Assembly (NCBI RefSeq): GCF_001570965.1
Contig: NZ_BCSR01000014.1
Coordinates: 1-56,382, forward strand
From: Janibacter corallicola NBRC 107790
Lineage (GTDB): Bacteria; Actinomycetota; Actinomycetes; Actinomycetales; Dermatophilaceae
Direction of reading: 5' to 3'
Length of the DNA: 56,382 nt
Within the stretch, counting starts at the first letter, position 1, and each line of letters begins with the position of its first letter. Positions 7,545-15,239 of the stretch are shown here, one piece after another. The position numbers were made by a program, and so were the translations under genes. The notes below the pieces were generated by a model, which saw only the letters and a program-made list of their open reading frames with translations, was not told the origin of the DNA and did no database searches.

Positions 7545-9227
7545 GTGGCTGACGAGCAGGTCCGCACCGGCCTCGGCGTCTCCGGCGGGTTCGCCCACGG
7601 CCCGGTCGTCGTCGTGGCGCCGACCGTGCGAGCGCCGCGGGACGAGCCGCCCCCGGACGACGTCGGCGCCGCCGCCGCTTCCGTGACCACGGCCCTGGCC
7701 GACGTGGCGACCGAGCTCGAGCGGCGGGCAGCGTCGACCCGGGGCGAAGCGGCCGAGATCCTCACAGCCACGGCTCTCATCGCCCGCGACCGGAGCCTGG
7801 TCACCGCGGCCCGGGCCCACCTCGACGCGGGGGAGGGGCCGGCGACGGCGACCGAGTCCGCAGTCGAGGACTTCGCGGCGCAGCTCGAGGCGGTCGGCGG
7901 TTACGTCGCCGAGCGGGTCGCCGACCTGCGCGACGTGGGTGCGCGGGCCGTCGCGCACCTCCTCGGCGTCCCGGCCCCGGGGGTGCCCCGGCTCACCGAG
8001 CGCAGCGTCGTCGTCGCCGACGACCTCGCGCCGGCCGAGACCGCGGCCCTCGATCGCGATCTCGTCGCCGCCATCGTCACGTCGGCCGGCGGGCGCACGG
8101 GCCACACCGCGATCATCGCCGCCCAGCGCGAGATCCCCGCCGTCGTCCAGTGCCGTGGTGCCACCGACATCGCCCCCGGCACGATCGTCGCCGTCGACGG
8201 GGACGAAGGGAGCGTCACCCTCGCCCCGCACGAGGAGACCCTCGCCGCGCTCGCCCGCCGTACCGAGCTGCGGGCGGCGGCGCTCGCCGCGGGACGTGGC
8301 CCCGGCCGCACGAGCGATGGGCACCCGGTCGCGCTGCTCGCCAACGTCGGTGACGTCGCGGACGTCGAGGAGGCCACCGCGCAGGACGTCGAGGGCGTGG
8401 GGCTGCTGCGCACGGAGTTCCTCTTCCTCTCTGCGAAGGCCGCGCCGACCCTCCACGAGCAGGCCGAGGCCTATCGACGGGTGCTCGCCCCCTTCGCCGG
8501 ACGCCGGGTCGTCGTGCGCACCCTCGACGCCGGGGCGGACAAGCCGCTCGCCTTCGCCGACCTCGGTCCGGAGGACAACCCCGCACTCGGCCGCCGAGGG
8601 ATGCGGCTCTCTCGCGCCCGGCCCGACCTGCTCGACACCCAGCTGGCGGCCCTGGCCGACGCGGCCCGCGACACCGACACGGACCTGCGGGTCATGGCCC
8701 CGATGATCGCGACCGTCGAGGAGGCCGCGTGGTTCGTCGAGCGTGTCCGCGCGCACGGCCTGCCGAGCGCCGGCGTGATGGTCGAGGTGCCGGCCGCCGC
8801 GCTGCGCTCCCGACAGGTCCTCGCAGAGGTGGACTTCGCGAGCATCGGGACCAACGACCTCGCGCAGTACACCCTCGCCGCCGACCGGACGCAGGGCGAG
8901 CTGGCCGACCTGCTCGACCCGTGGCAGCCGGCGGTGCTCGACCTCGTGGCCGCCACCGGCGAGGGGGCGGCCGCCACCGGGACACCGCTCGGGGTGTGCG
9001 GCGAGGCCGGCGGAGATCCGCTGCTCGCGCTCGTGCTCGTCGGACTGGGGGCCACGAGCCTGTCGATGGCGCCCAGCCGGGCACCGATGGTCAGGTACGC
9101 GCTCGCGCGACACACGCTCGCCGCGTGCCGGGACATCGCGCATGCCGCCCGCGGGGCCGCGGACGCCTCACGGGCCCGGCGGGCCGCCCTCGACCTCGCC
9201 GACCCGGGGCTGCGCGAGCTGCTCTGA
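7545..9227 (+). CDS. ptsI: Phosphoenolpyruvate-protein phosphotransferase (enzyme I)
   Basis: 560 residues, usual for enzyme I. It autophosphorylates from PEP and phosphorylates HPr. Domains in order: N-terminal HPr-binding and phosphohistidine domains, with active His187 in GGRTGHTAII; the linker; and the C-terminal PEP-binding barrel with GVGLLRTEFLF, MVEVPAAALR, IGTNDLAQYTLAADR and the catalytic-cysteine loop GVCGEAGGD. GTG start, weak ribosome-binding site, so translation is probably coupled to ptsH. Last gene of the PTS unit. Confidence 0.94.
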   Translation: MADEQVRTGLGVSGGFAHGPVVVVAPTVRAPRDEPPPDDVGAAAASVTTALADVATELERRAASTRGEAAEILTATALIARDRSLVTAARAHLDAGEGPATATESAVEDFAAQLEAVGGYVAERVADLRDVGARAVAHLLGVPAPGVPRLTERSVVVADDLAPAETAALDRDLVAAIVTSAGGRTGHTAIIAAQREIPAVVQCRGATDIAPGTIVAVDGDEGSVTLAPHEETLAALARRTELRAAALAAGRGPGRTSDGHPVALLANVGDVADVEEATAQDVEGVGLLRTEFLFLSAKAAPTLHEQAEAYRRVLAPFAGRRVVVRTLDAGADKPLAFADLGPEDNPALGRRGMRLSRARPDLLDTQLAALADAARDTDTDLRVMAPMIATVEEAAWFVERVRAHGLPSAGVMVEVPAAALRSRQVLAEVDFASIGTNDLAQYTLAADRTQGELADLLDPWQPAVLDLVAATGEGAAATGTPLGVCGEAGGDPLLALVLVGLGATSLSMAPSRAPMVRYALARHTLAACRDIAHAARGAADASRARRAALDLADPGLRELL

Positions 9228-9259
9228 GGTCGGGTGCGGCCGAGGGGCTCGCGTGCCGA

Positions 9260-9265
9260 TACAGT
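9260..9265 (+). promoter_or_regulatory. Possible -10 element for glmU-prs
   Basis: TACAGT fits the TANNNT pattern in the 90-bp gap between ptsI and glmU, about 53 bases before the glmU start. No clear -35 hexamer is visible. Confidence 0.35.
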
Positions 9266-9317
9266 GTCACGGTGGCCTGAGCCGAATGCCGCACCGTCGA
9301 CCCTCGGAGAACATCGC

Positions 9318-10796
9318 GTGAACGACGTACGCCCCGATGCCGTCATCATCCTCGCGGCGGGCGAAGGTACCCGGATGAGGTCGACCCTCCCCAAGGTCCT
9401 GCACCCGATCGGCGGGGCGCCGCTGCTCGGCCACTCCATGCGGGCGGCGTCCGCGGCCGGCGCGAGCGAGACGGTCGTCGTCATCCGCCACCAGCGGGAC
9501 CGCGTAGCCGCCTTCGTCGAGGACTTCGCCGGCCGGCTCGAGGGCCACGCCGTGATCGCCGACCAGGACGAGGTCAAGGGCACCGGCCGGGCCGTCGAGT
9601 GCGGCCTGCAGGCGCTGCCGGCCGACCTGAGCGGCACCGTCGTGGTCACCATGGGCGACGTCCCGCTGCTCTCCGCCGAGACGATCGGCGAGCTCACCCG
9701 CGCCCACGCCGAGGCCGGCGCGGCGGTCACCGTCGTGACCTCGGTCCTCGAGGACCCCCAGTCCTACGGCCGGATCATCCGCGACGCGAAGGGGGACGTC
9801 GAGCGGATCGTCGAGTTCAAGGACGCGACCGAGGACGAGCGCGCCGTCACCGAGATCAACTCCGGCATCTACGCCTTCGACGTCGCCGTGCTGCGGCGTG
9901 AGCTGGCGAACGTCACGACCGAGAACGCCCAGGGCGAGAAGTACCTCACCGACGTCCTCGCCCTCGCCCGCGCCGCCGGGGGCACGGTCCACGCCCACGT
10001 CATCCCCGACCGGTGGCAGGCCGAGGGCGTCAACGACCGCGTGCAGCTGGCCGCGCTCGGCCGGATCCTCAACGAGCGCACCTGCGAGCGGCACATGCGC
10101 GCGGGCGTGACGATCGTCGACCCCGCCACGACGTGGATCGACACCGACGTGAGCATCGGTGCCGACACGACGATCCAGCCGGGGACCCAGCTGCTCGGCG
10201 CGACGAGCATCGGCTCCGGAACGACGATCGGCCCCGAGGTCACCCTCACCGACTGCTGGGTCGGTGACGACGTGCACCTCCGTCGGGCCGAGGGCGAGCT
10301 CGCCGTCGTCGGCGACGGCGCCAGCGTCGGCCCCTACTCCTACCTGCGGCCCGGTACCCGGCTCGGGGCGAAGGGGAAGATCGGCGGCTTCGTCGAGACG
10401 AAGAACACCACCATCGGCGAGGGCGCCAAGGTCCCGCACCTGACCTACGCGGGCGACGCGGAGATCAAGGAGGGCGCCAACATCGGGGCCGGCACGATCT
10501 TCGCCAACTACGACGGCGCCACGAAGTCGCGCACCGTCGTCGGGCGGCACACCTTCGTCGGCTCCCAGTCGGTCCTCGTCGCGCCCGTCGAGATCGCCGA
10601 CGGCGCCTACGTGGCCGCGGGCTCCGCCGTGACCGACCCGATCGAGCCGGGTCAGCTGGGCATCGCGCGGGCGCGCCAGCGCACCATCGACGGCTGGGTG
10701 GCCAAGCGCCACCCCGGCACCCCGACGGATGCGGCTGCGAAGGCGGCCGCATCCTCTTCGTCACCCACCACCGAGAGCAGTGAGGACCAGCAGTGA
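9318..10796 (+). CDS. glmU: Bifunctional UDP-GlcNAc pyrophosphorylase / GlcN-1-P acetyltransferase
   Basis: 492 residues. It makes UDP-GlcNAc, the precursor of peptidoglycan and mycothiol, from GlcN-1-P, acetyl-CoA and UTP. The N-terminal uridylyltransferase (1-240) has LAAGEGTRMRSTLPKVLHPI and the metal-site MGDVPLL. The C-terminal left-handed beta helix (260-460) has hexapeptide repeats and the acetyltransferase segments SYLRPGTRLG, VETKN and NYDG. The GTG at 9318 precedes the first catalytic motif at the normal distance; longer frames lack a ribosome-binding site. The stop overlaps prs by four bases. Confidence 0.95.
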   Translation: MNDVRPDAVIILAAGEGTRMRSTLPKVLHPIGGAPLLGHSMRAASAAGASETVVVIRHQRDRVAAFVEDFAGRLEGHAVIADQDEVKGTGRAVECGLQALPADLSGTVVVTMGDVPLLSAETIGELTRAHAEAGAAVTVVTSVLEDPQSYGRIIRDAKGDVERIVEFKDATEDERAVTEINSGIYAFDVAVLRRELANVTTENAQGEKYLTDVLALARAAGGTVHAHVIPDRWQAEGVNDRVQLAALGRILNERTCERHMRAGVTIVDPATTWIDTDVSIGADTTIQPGTQLLGATSIGSGTTIGPEVTLTDCWVGDDVHLRRAEGELAVVGDGASVGPYSYLRPGTRLGAKGKIGGFVETKNTTIGEGAKVPHLTYAGDAEIKEGANIGAGTIFANYDGATKSRTVVGRHTFVGSQSVLVAPVEIADGAYVAAGSAVTDPIEPGQLGIARARQRTIDGWVAKRHPGTPTDAAAKAAASSSSPTTESSEDQQ

Positions 10797-11764
10797 CCGG
10801 AATCCACAGGACCCCCGAGAAGAACCTCATGGTCTTCACGGGACGGACGCACCCGGACCTGGCGGACCGGGTCGCCCGGGAGCTGGGCATCGACCTGGTG
10901 CCGACGAGTGCCTACGACTTCGCCAACGGCGAGATCTACGTGCGCTACGAGGAGTCGGTGCGCGGCTGCGACGCCTTCGTCATGCAGAGCCACTCGACCC
11001 CGATCAACGAGGCGATCATGGAGCAGCTGCTCATGGTCGACGCGCTCAAGCGCGCCAGCGCGAAGCGGATCACCGCCGTCATGCCCTTCTACGGCTACGC
11101 GCGCCAGGACAAGAAGCACCGCGGCCGCGAGCCGATCTCCGCACGCCTGATGGCCGACATGTTCAAGTGCGCCGGCGCCGACCGGCTCATCACGGTCGAC
11201 CTGCACACCGACCAGATCCAGGGCTTCTTCGACGGCCCCGTCGACCACCTCATGGCCCGCCCGATCCTCGCGGACTACGTGCGCGAGAAGTACGGCGACC
11301 GCAAGCTCGCCGTCGTCTCCCCGGACGCCGGCCGGATCAAGGTCGCCGAGCAGTGGTCGCGCCACCTCGGCGGCGTGCCGCTGGCCTTCATCCACAAGAC
11401 GCGCAACATCGACCGTCCGAACGAGAGCGTGGCCAACCGCGTCGTCGGCGAGGTCGAGGGTCGCTGGTGCGTGCTCGTCGACGACATGATCGACACCGCC
11501 GGCACGATCTCCAAGGCCGCCGACGCGCTCATGGCCGACGGCGCCGCCGGCGTGATCATCGCCGCGACGCACGCGATCTTCTCCGGCCCGGCCGTCGAGC
11601 GGATGCAGGAGTGCGCCGCGGAGGAGGTCATCGTCACCGACACCCTCCCGCTCGTCGACGGCCAGAAGTTCGAGGACCTCACGGTCCTCTCCATCGCGCC
11701 GCTCGTCTCCCGGGCGATGCGCGCGGTCTTCGAGGACGGCTCGGTCACCAGCCTCTTCAACTGA
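10793..11764 (+). CDS. prs: Ribose-phosphate pyrophosphokinase
   Basis: 323 residues. It makes PRPP from ribose-5-phosphate and ATP for nucleotides, histidine, tryptophan and decaprenylphosphoryl-arabinose. Visible motifs: FANGEIYVRYEESVRGCDAF, the flexible loop with RQDKKHRGREPISA, the cation-binding DLHTDQIQGFF, SPDAGRIKVAEQW, and the PRPP loop VLVDDMIDTAGTI. The GTG start overlaps the glmU stop as GTGA. The glmU-prs pairing is the standard actinobacterial arrangement. Convergent with the CGNR gene, 16 bp apart. Confidence 0.95.
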   Translation: MTGIHRTPEKNLMVFTGRTHPDLADRVARELGIDLVPTSAYDFANGEIYVRYEESVRGCDAFVMQSHSTPINEAIMEQLLMVDALKRASAKRITAVMPFYGYARQDKKHRGREPISARLMADMFKCAGADRLITVDLHTDQIQGFFDGPVDHLMARPILADYVREKYGDRKLAVVSPDAGRIKVAEQWSRHLGGVPLAFIHKTRNIDRPNESVANRVVGEVEGRWCVLVDDMIDTAGTISKAADALMADGAAGVIIAATHAIFSGPAVERMQECAAEEVIVTDTLPLVDGQKFEDLTVLSIAPLVSRAMRAVFEDGSVTSLFN

Positions 11765-11780
11765 CCCCGCGGGCCGTGGC

Positions 11781-12317
11781 TCAGGTCCGCCGGGAGCGGT
11801 AGGCGGCCGCCGCGAGCCGGTTGCCGCAGCCCCCTTCGCAGTAGCGCCGGGAGCGGTTGCGGGAGAGGTCGACGAGCACGTGCTCGCAGTCCTGCGCCGC
11901 GCACACCCGCAGCCGGGAGCGCTCGCCGAGGCGGACGACGTCGACGAGCGCCATCGCCGCCTCGACCTGCATCCGCACGGCGAGCGGCGCCTCCGGCGGG
12001 GTCGCGTGCACGTGCCACCCGTAGTCGCCGTGGTTGACGACCTGGGGGAGGGCCTCGCCCTCGCGCAGCAGGGTGTTGACCAGGTCGACGAGCTCCTCGT
12101 CGGACCCGGCCCGCCAGCTGGCGGCGAGGCGGGGACGGAGCTCGCGCACCTCGGCCAGCTCCTCGGCGTCGCCGGTGATCCGGCCGGTCCACTCCCACCG
12201 CGCGACGAAGTCCGCGAGGTCGGCGGTGTCCACGAGTGTGTCGCGCTCCCCGAGGAGGGTGTTGACCAGGTCGGCGGCGGTCCGCAGCGCCACGTCCGTG
12301 TCATGGGCGAAGACCAC
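11781..12317 (-). CDS. CGNR zinc-finger (ABATE domain) protein, probable transcription regulator
   Basis: 178 residues. The N-terminal part matches the ABATE (DUF1470) domain: DLVNTLLGERDTLVDTADLADFVARW. The C-terminus is the CGNR zinc finger with cysteines in RVCAAQDCEHVLVDLSRN and RRYCEGGCGNR, a module thought to bind DNA. GTG start with a CAGGAG site. It is divergent from the EamA transporter with only 76 bp between the chosen starts, so it plausibly controls that exporter. The direct repeats TTGACTC at 12319-12325 and 12366-12372 lie in this gap. Confidence 0.82.
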   Translation of the reverse strand: MVFAHDTDVALRTAADLVNTLLGERDTLVDTADLADFVARWEWTGRITGDAEELAEVRELRPRLAASWRAGSDEELVDLVNTLLREGEALPQVVNHGDYGWHVHATPPEAPLAVRMQVEAAMALVDVVRLGERSRLRVCAAQDCEHVLVDLSRNRSRRYCEGGCGNRLAAAAYRSRRT

Positions 12318-12393
12318 ATTGACTCCTGACGGTCGATCGGTCTAGCGTCATCGGCATCACTGTAGTTGACTCATGACGCAAGGAGATGGCCAC

Positions 12394-13431
12394 GTGCGAG
12401 CCGTCAGCGGCGCCCCCTTCGCCCTCGGGCTGGTGATCGCGCTCGTCTCCGCCGCCACGTTCGGCTCCTCGGGGACCTTCGGGACCGCGCTCATGGCGAC
12501 CGGGTGGAGCCCCGGCGCCGTCGTGACCGCGCGCATCGTCGGTGCCGCGCTGCTGCTCGCCGGGCCTGCGGCGCTGGCGATGCGCGGCCGCTGGCACCTG
12601 CTGCGCCCCAACCTCGGTCGCATCCTCGCCTACGGCGTCTTCGCGGTCGCGGGCTGCCAGTTCGCCTACTTCATGGCCGTCGACCGCCTCTCGGTCGGGG
12701 TCGCGCTGCTCCTGGAGTACCTCGCACCGGTGATCATCGTCGGCTGGCTCTGGGCCCGGCACGGCCGCCGGCCCAGCGTGCTCACCGCGGGTGGCGTGGT
12801 CGCGGCGGTGGTCGGGCTGGTGCTCGTGCTCGACGTGACCTCGGCGGTCGGCGTCGACCTCGTCGGGGTGCTCTGGGGCCTCTGCGCCGCGGTCGGTCTC
12901 GTCGTCTTCTTCGTGGCCGCGGCGCACGGTGACGACGCGCTGCCGCCGATCAGTCTCGCCGGTGGTGGCCTGCTCGTCGGTGCGCTCGGACTCCTCGCAG
13001 GGGTCGGCACCGGCCTGCTGCCGTGGTCGGCCTCGACCCACGACGTGGTGCTCGCCGGCTGGTCCGCGCCGTGGTGGAGCGCGGCCCTGGAGCTGGCCCT
13101 CTTCGCCGGCGCGATCGCCTACGCCACCGGCATCGCCGCCACCCGCGTCCTCGGCTCGACGGTCGCCTCCTTCGTCGGGCTGAGCGAGGTGCTGATGGCG
13201 ATCGCCTTCGCCTGGGTGCTCGTCGGCGAGGAGATGAGCCCGGTCCAGCTGCTCGGGGGCGTCGCGATCCTCGCCGGCGTCGTCGCGGTCAAGCTGGGCG
13301 AAGGGGGCGACCCGCACCCGGCGGAGCCGGCCGAGGGCATCGGGGTGGCCGACGTGGCCGAACCCGCTCTCCGCGGGCTCGAGGATCCCGCCGCGGACCG
13401 GGGTTTGGTCGACTCCGCGCGCCTGGACTAG
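12394..13431 (+). CDS. EamA/DMT-family membrane transporter
   Basis: 345 residues with about ten hydrophobic segments in two EamA repeats (roughly residues 9-140 and 150-290), typical of drug/metabolite exporters (RhaT/YdcZ superfamily). Conserved pieces include AATFGSSGTFGTALMATGWSP and LLEYLAPVIIVGWLWARHG. A hydrophilic tail of about 40 residues follows the last helix. I chose the GTG at 12394, seven bases after AAGGAG, over an ATG at 12373 that has no site. Substrate unknown; the divergent CGNR regulator may respond to it. Confidence 0.85.
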   Translation: MRAVSGAPFALGLVIALVSAATFGSSGTFGTALMATGWSPGAVVTARIVGAALLLAGPAALAMRGRWHLLRPNLGRILAYGVFAVAGCQFAYFMAVDRLSVGVALLLEYLAPVIIVGWLWARHGRRPSVLTAGGVVAAVVGLVLVLDVTSAVGVDLVGVLWGLCAAVGLVVFFVAAAHGDDALPPISLAGGGLLVGALGLLAGVGTGLLPWSASTHDVVLAGWSAPWWSAALELALFAGAIAYATGIAATRVLGSTVASFVGLSEVLMAIAFAWVLVGEEMSPVQLLGGVAILAGVVAVKLGEGGDPHPAEPAEGIGVADVAEPALRGLEDPAADRGLVDSARLD

Positions 13432-13607
13432 AGTTGCCGGGTTGCCTCGGCGAGGGACGCTGCACGGTTGCAGTGATCCGTGATCGACGCGGTGTCGCCC
13501 GGTGGGTGTGCCACGCGTCGACGTCCCGTCCGCGCCGCGTCCCACGTCGAGGCCACCGCTGACCGAGGCCCGCTCCCCGCGGGCACGCCCCACGAGAAGG
13601 AGCCACC

Positions 13608-14288
13608 ATGTCCTCCGACGAGATCCGCCTCGTCTCAGAGAAGCGCAGCCAGTTCGGCAAGGGTGCGGCCCGCAAGCTGCGCCGCGCCGGCCACATCCCC
13701 GCCGTCCTCTACGGGCACGGCGAGGCCCCGTACCACCTGACGCTGCCCTTCCACGACACCTTCCAGGCGCTGAAGAACCCGAACGCCCTGCTGACCATCG
13801 CGGTCGAGGGCGAGAAGGACAAGCTGGCCCTGGCCAAGGACGTCCAGCGCGACCCGCTGAAGCCGATCATCGAGCACATCGACCTCGTGCTGGTCAAGCG
13901 TGGCGAGAAGGTCGTCGTCGAGGTCCCGGTCCACGTCGAGGGCGACGCCGCCCCGGAGACGGTGGTCACCCTCGACAGCGCGGTCCTCGAGATCGAGGCC
14001 GACGTGACCAAGCTGCCCGAGGGCCTGGCCGTCTCCGTCGAGGGCGCCGAGATCGGCACCCAGATCCTCGCCTCCGACGTCACCATGCCCGCCGGCGCCA
14101 CCCTCGCCTCCGACCCGGAGACGCTGGTCGTCAACATCACCCAGCAGATCTCCGCCGAGGAGCTCGAGGCCGAGCTCGCCGAGGCCGAGGACGAGGCCGG
14201 CATCGAGCACGACGAGTCCGAGGACGCGGCCGCCGAGACCGCTGCGCCGGCGGAGGGCGCCGAGGACGAGGAGAAGTCCGAGGACTGA
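13608..14288 (+). CDS. rplY: 50S ribosomal protein L25 (general stress protein CTC form)
   Basis: 226 residues: an L25 5S-rRNA-binding domain (1-92, with [24 protein letters not shown]) followed by the TL5/CTC C-terminal domain (about 95-185) and an acidic tail rich in Glu, Asp and Ala. It belongs to the large ribosomal subunit. ATG after AGAAGGAG. The 176-bp upstream gap presumably holds its promoter but no convincing hexamers. A perfect 17-bp stem-loop ends the gene, so it is probably monocistronic. Confidence 0.95.
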   Translation: MSSDEIRLVSEKRSQFGKGAARKLRRAGHIPAVLYGHGEAPYHLTLPFHDTFQALKNPNALLTIAVEGEKDKLALAKDVQRDPLKPIIEHIDLVLVKRGEKVVVEVPVHVEGDAAPETVVTLDSAVLEIEADVTKLPEGLAVSVEGAEIGTQILASDVTMPAGATLASDPETLVVNITQQISAEELEAELAEAEDEAGIEHDESEDAAAETAAPAEGAEDEEKSED

Positions 14289-14307
14289 TCCCCTCCCTCG
14301 CCGGACC

Positions 14308-14345
14308 GACGGGCGGGCCCACCGACGGCGGTGGGCCCGCCCGTC
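14308..14345 (+). terminator. Strong stem-loop terminator after rplY
   Basis: GACGGGCGGGCCCACCG (14308-14324) pairs perfectly with CGGTGGGCCCGCCCGTC (14329-14345), a 17-bp stem with an ACGG loop, 20 bases past the rplY stop. It has no T-run. Confidence 0.8.
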
Positions 14346-14356
14346 GTCGTGCTCGT

Positions 14357-14362
14357 TACAGT
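14357..14362 (+). promoter_or_regulatory. -10 element giving a probably leaderless pth mRNA
   Basis: TACAGT is followed by eight bases and the GTG start of pth, and no ribosome-binding site is present. That spacing places transcription start at or next to the first base of the start codon. Confidence 0.5.
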
Positions 14363-14370
14363 GGTCGATC

Positions 14371-14958
14371 GTGAGTGACGACACCTGGCTCGTGGTGGGC
14401 CTCGGCAACCCGGGCCCCAGGTACGCCGGCAACCGGCACAACGTCGGCGCGATGGTCGTCGGCGAGCTGGCCGGGCGTACCGGCACCCGGCTGCGGGCCC
14501 ACAAGGCAGGCGCCAGCGCCGAGTCCGCGCGGCTCGGCCCGCCCCCCGGTCACCGGGCGGTCCTCGGGGTGCCGCACTCCTACATGAACGTCTCCGGCGG
14601 GCCGGTCAAGGCGCTGGCCTCCTTCTTCTCCGTGCCCGTGGAGCGGCTGGTCGTGGTCCACGACGAGCTCGACATCCCCTTCGGCGAGGTGCGCCTCAAG
14701 CGCGGCGGCGGCGAAGGGGGGCACAACGGCCTGCGCTCGATCAGCTCATCCTTCGGGACGAAGGACTACCTGCGGGTGCGCGTCGGTGTCGGCCGGCCGC
14801 CGGGCCGGATGGACGCCGCCGCCTACGTGCTCAAGGACTTCAGCCCGACCGAGCGCAAGGAGCTGCCCTTCCTCCTCGACGACGCCGCCGACGCCGTCGA
14901 GCTGGTCATCGAGAAGGGCCTCACCGACGCCCAGCAGGTCGTGCACGCTCCTCGGTGA
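14371..14958 (+). CDS. pth: Peptidyl-tRNA hydrolase
   Basis: 195 residues. It frees tRNA from peptidyl-tRNAs dropped by stalled ribosomes. Catalytic and binding residues are in place: [17 protein letters not shown] (His catalytic), the YMNVSGGPV loop, [12 protein letters not shown] (Asp), and [18 protein letters not shown] start without a Shine-Dalgarno; a -10 element eight bases upstream suggests a leaderless message. The last 38 bp overlap the 3' end of a small convergent gene. The rplY-pth order is conserved in actinomycetes. Confidence 0.95.
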   Translation: MSDDTWLVVGLGNPGPRYAGNRHNVGAMVVGELAGRTGTRLRAHKAGASAESARLGPPPGHRAVLGVPHSYMNVSGGPVKALASFFSVPVERLVVVHDELDIPFGEVRLKRGGGEGGHNGLRSISSSFGTKDYLRVRVGVGRPPGRMDAAAYVLKDFSPTERKELPFLLDDAADAVELVIEKGLTDAQQVVHAPR

Positions 14959-15151
14959 CCGAGCGTCGGGGGGCCACGTGGCGGTTCGCCGTGCGGGCGT
15001 CGTCGAACCGCATCTGAAGGGAACCGGACACCATGCCCGGGTGCCTGCTGTCGTCGTCGAAGTCGCCCATCCGTCCGTGCCGCAGCGAGAGCACCACCCC
15101 GATGACGACGATGGGCAGCAGCGCCACCGCGAGCATCACGTAGAAGTCCAT
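14921..15151 (-). CDS. Small single-pass membrane protein, function unknown
   Basis: 76 residues: [20 protein letters not shown] forms an N-terminal transmembrane helix, followed by a basic/acidic cytosolic tail ([19 protein letters not shown] and on). ATG with a GGGAGGAGACGTG ribosome-binding region. It sits between pth and mfd on the opposite strand and its 3' end overlaps pth by 38 bp. A longer reading frame upstream is an mfd shadow. I do not recognise a family. The good start site and the clean membrane helix support it being real. Confidence 0.6.
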   Translation of the reverse strand: MDFYVMLAVALLPIVVIGVVLSLRHGRMGDFDDDSRHPGMVSGSLQMRFDDARTANRHVAPRRSVTEERARPAGRR

Positions 15152-15239
15152 CACGTCTCCTCCCGTCTCCCTGCCACCATGGCCCAGAGCGGCAGGTTGG
15201 TCACGTGCGAGCAGCCCCGTGCGGCAGAATGACGGGAGA

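Noticed and set aside
6432-9143. A 903-residue open frame on the minus strand
   Set aside because: Antisense shadow of nagF-crr-ptsH-ptsI; no domain and no start signal.
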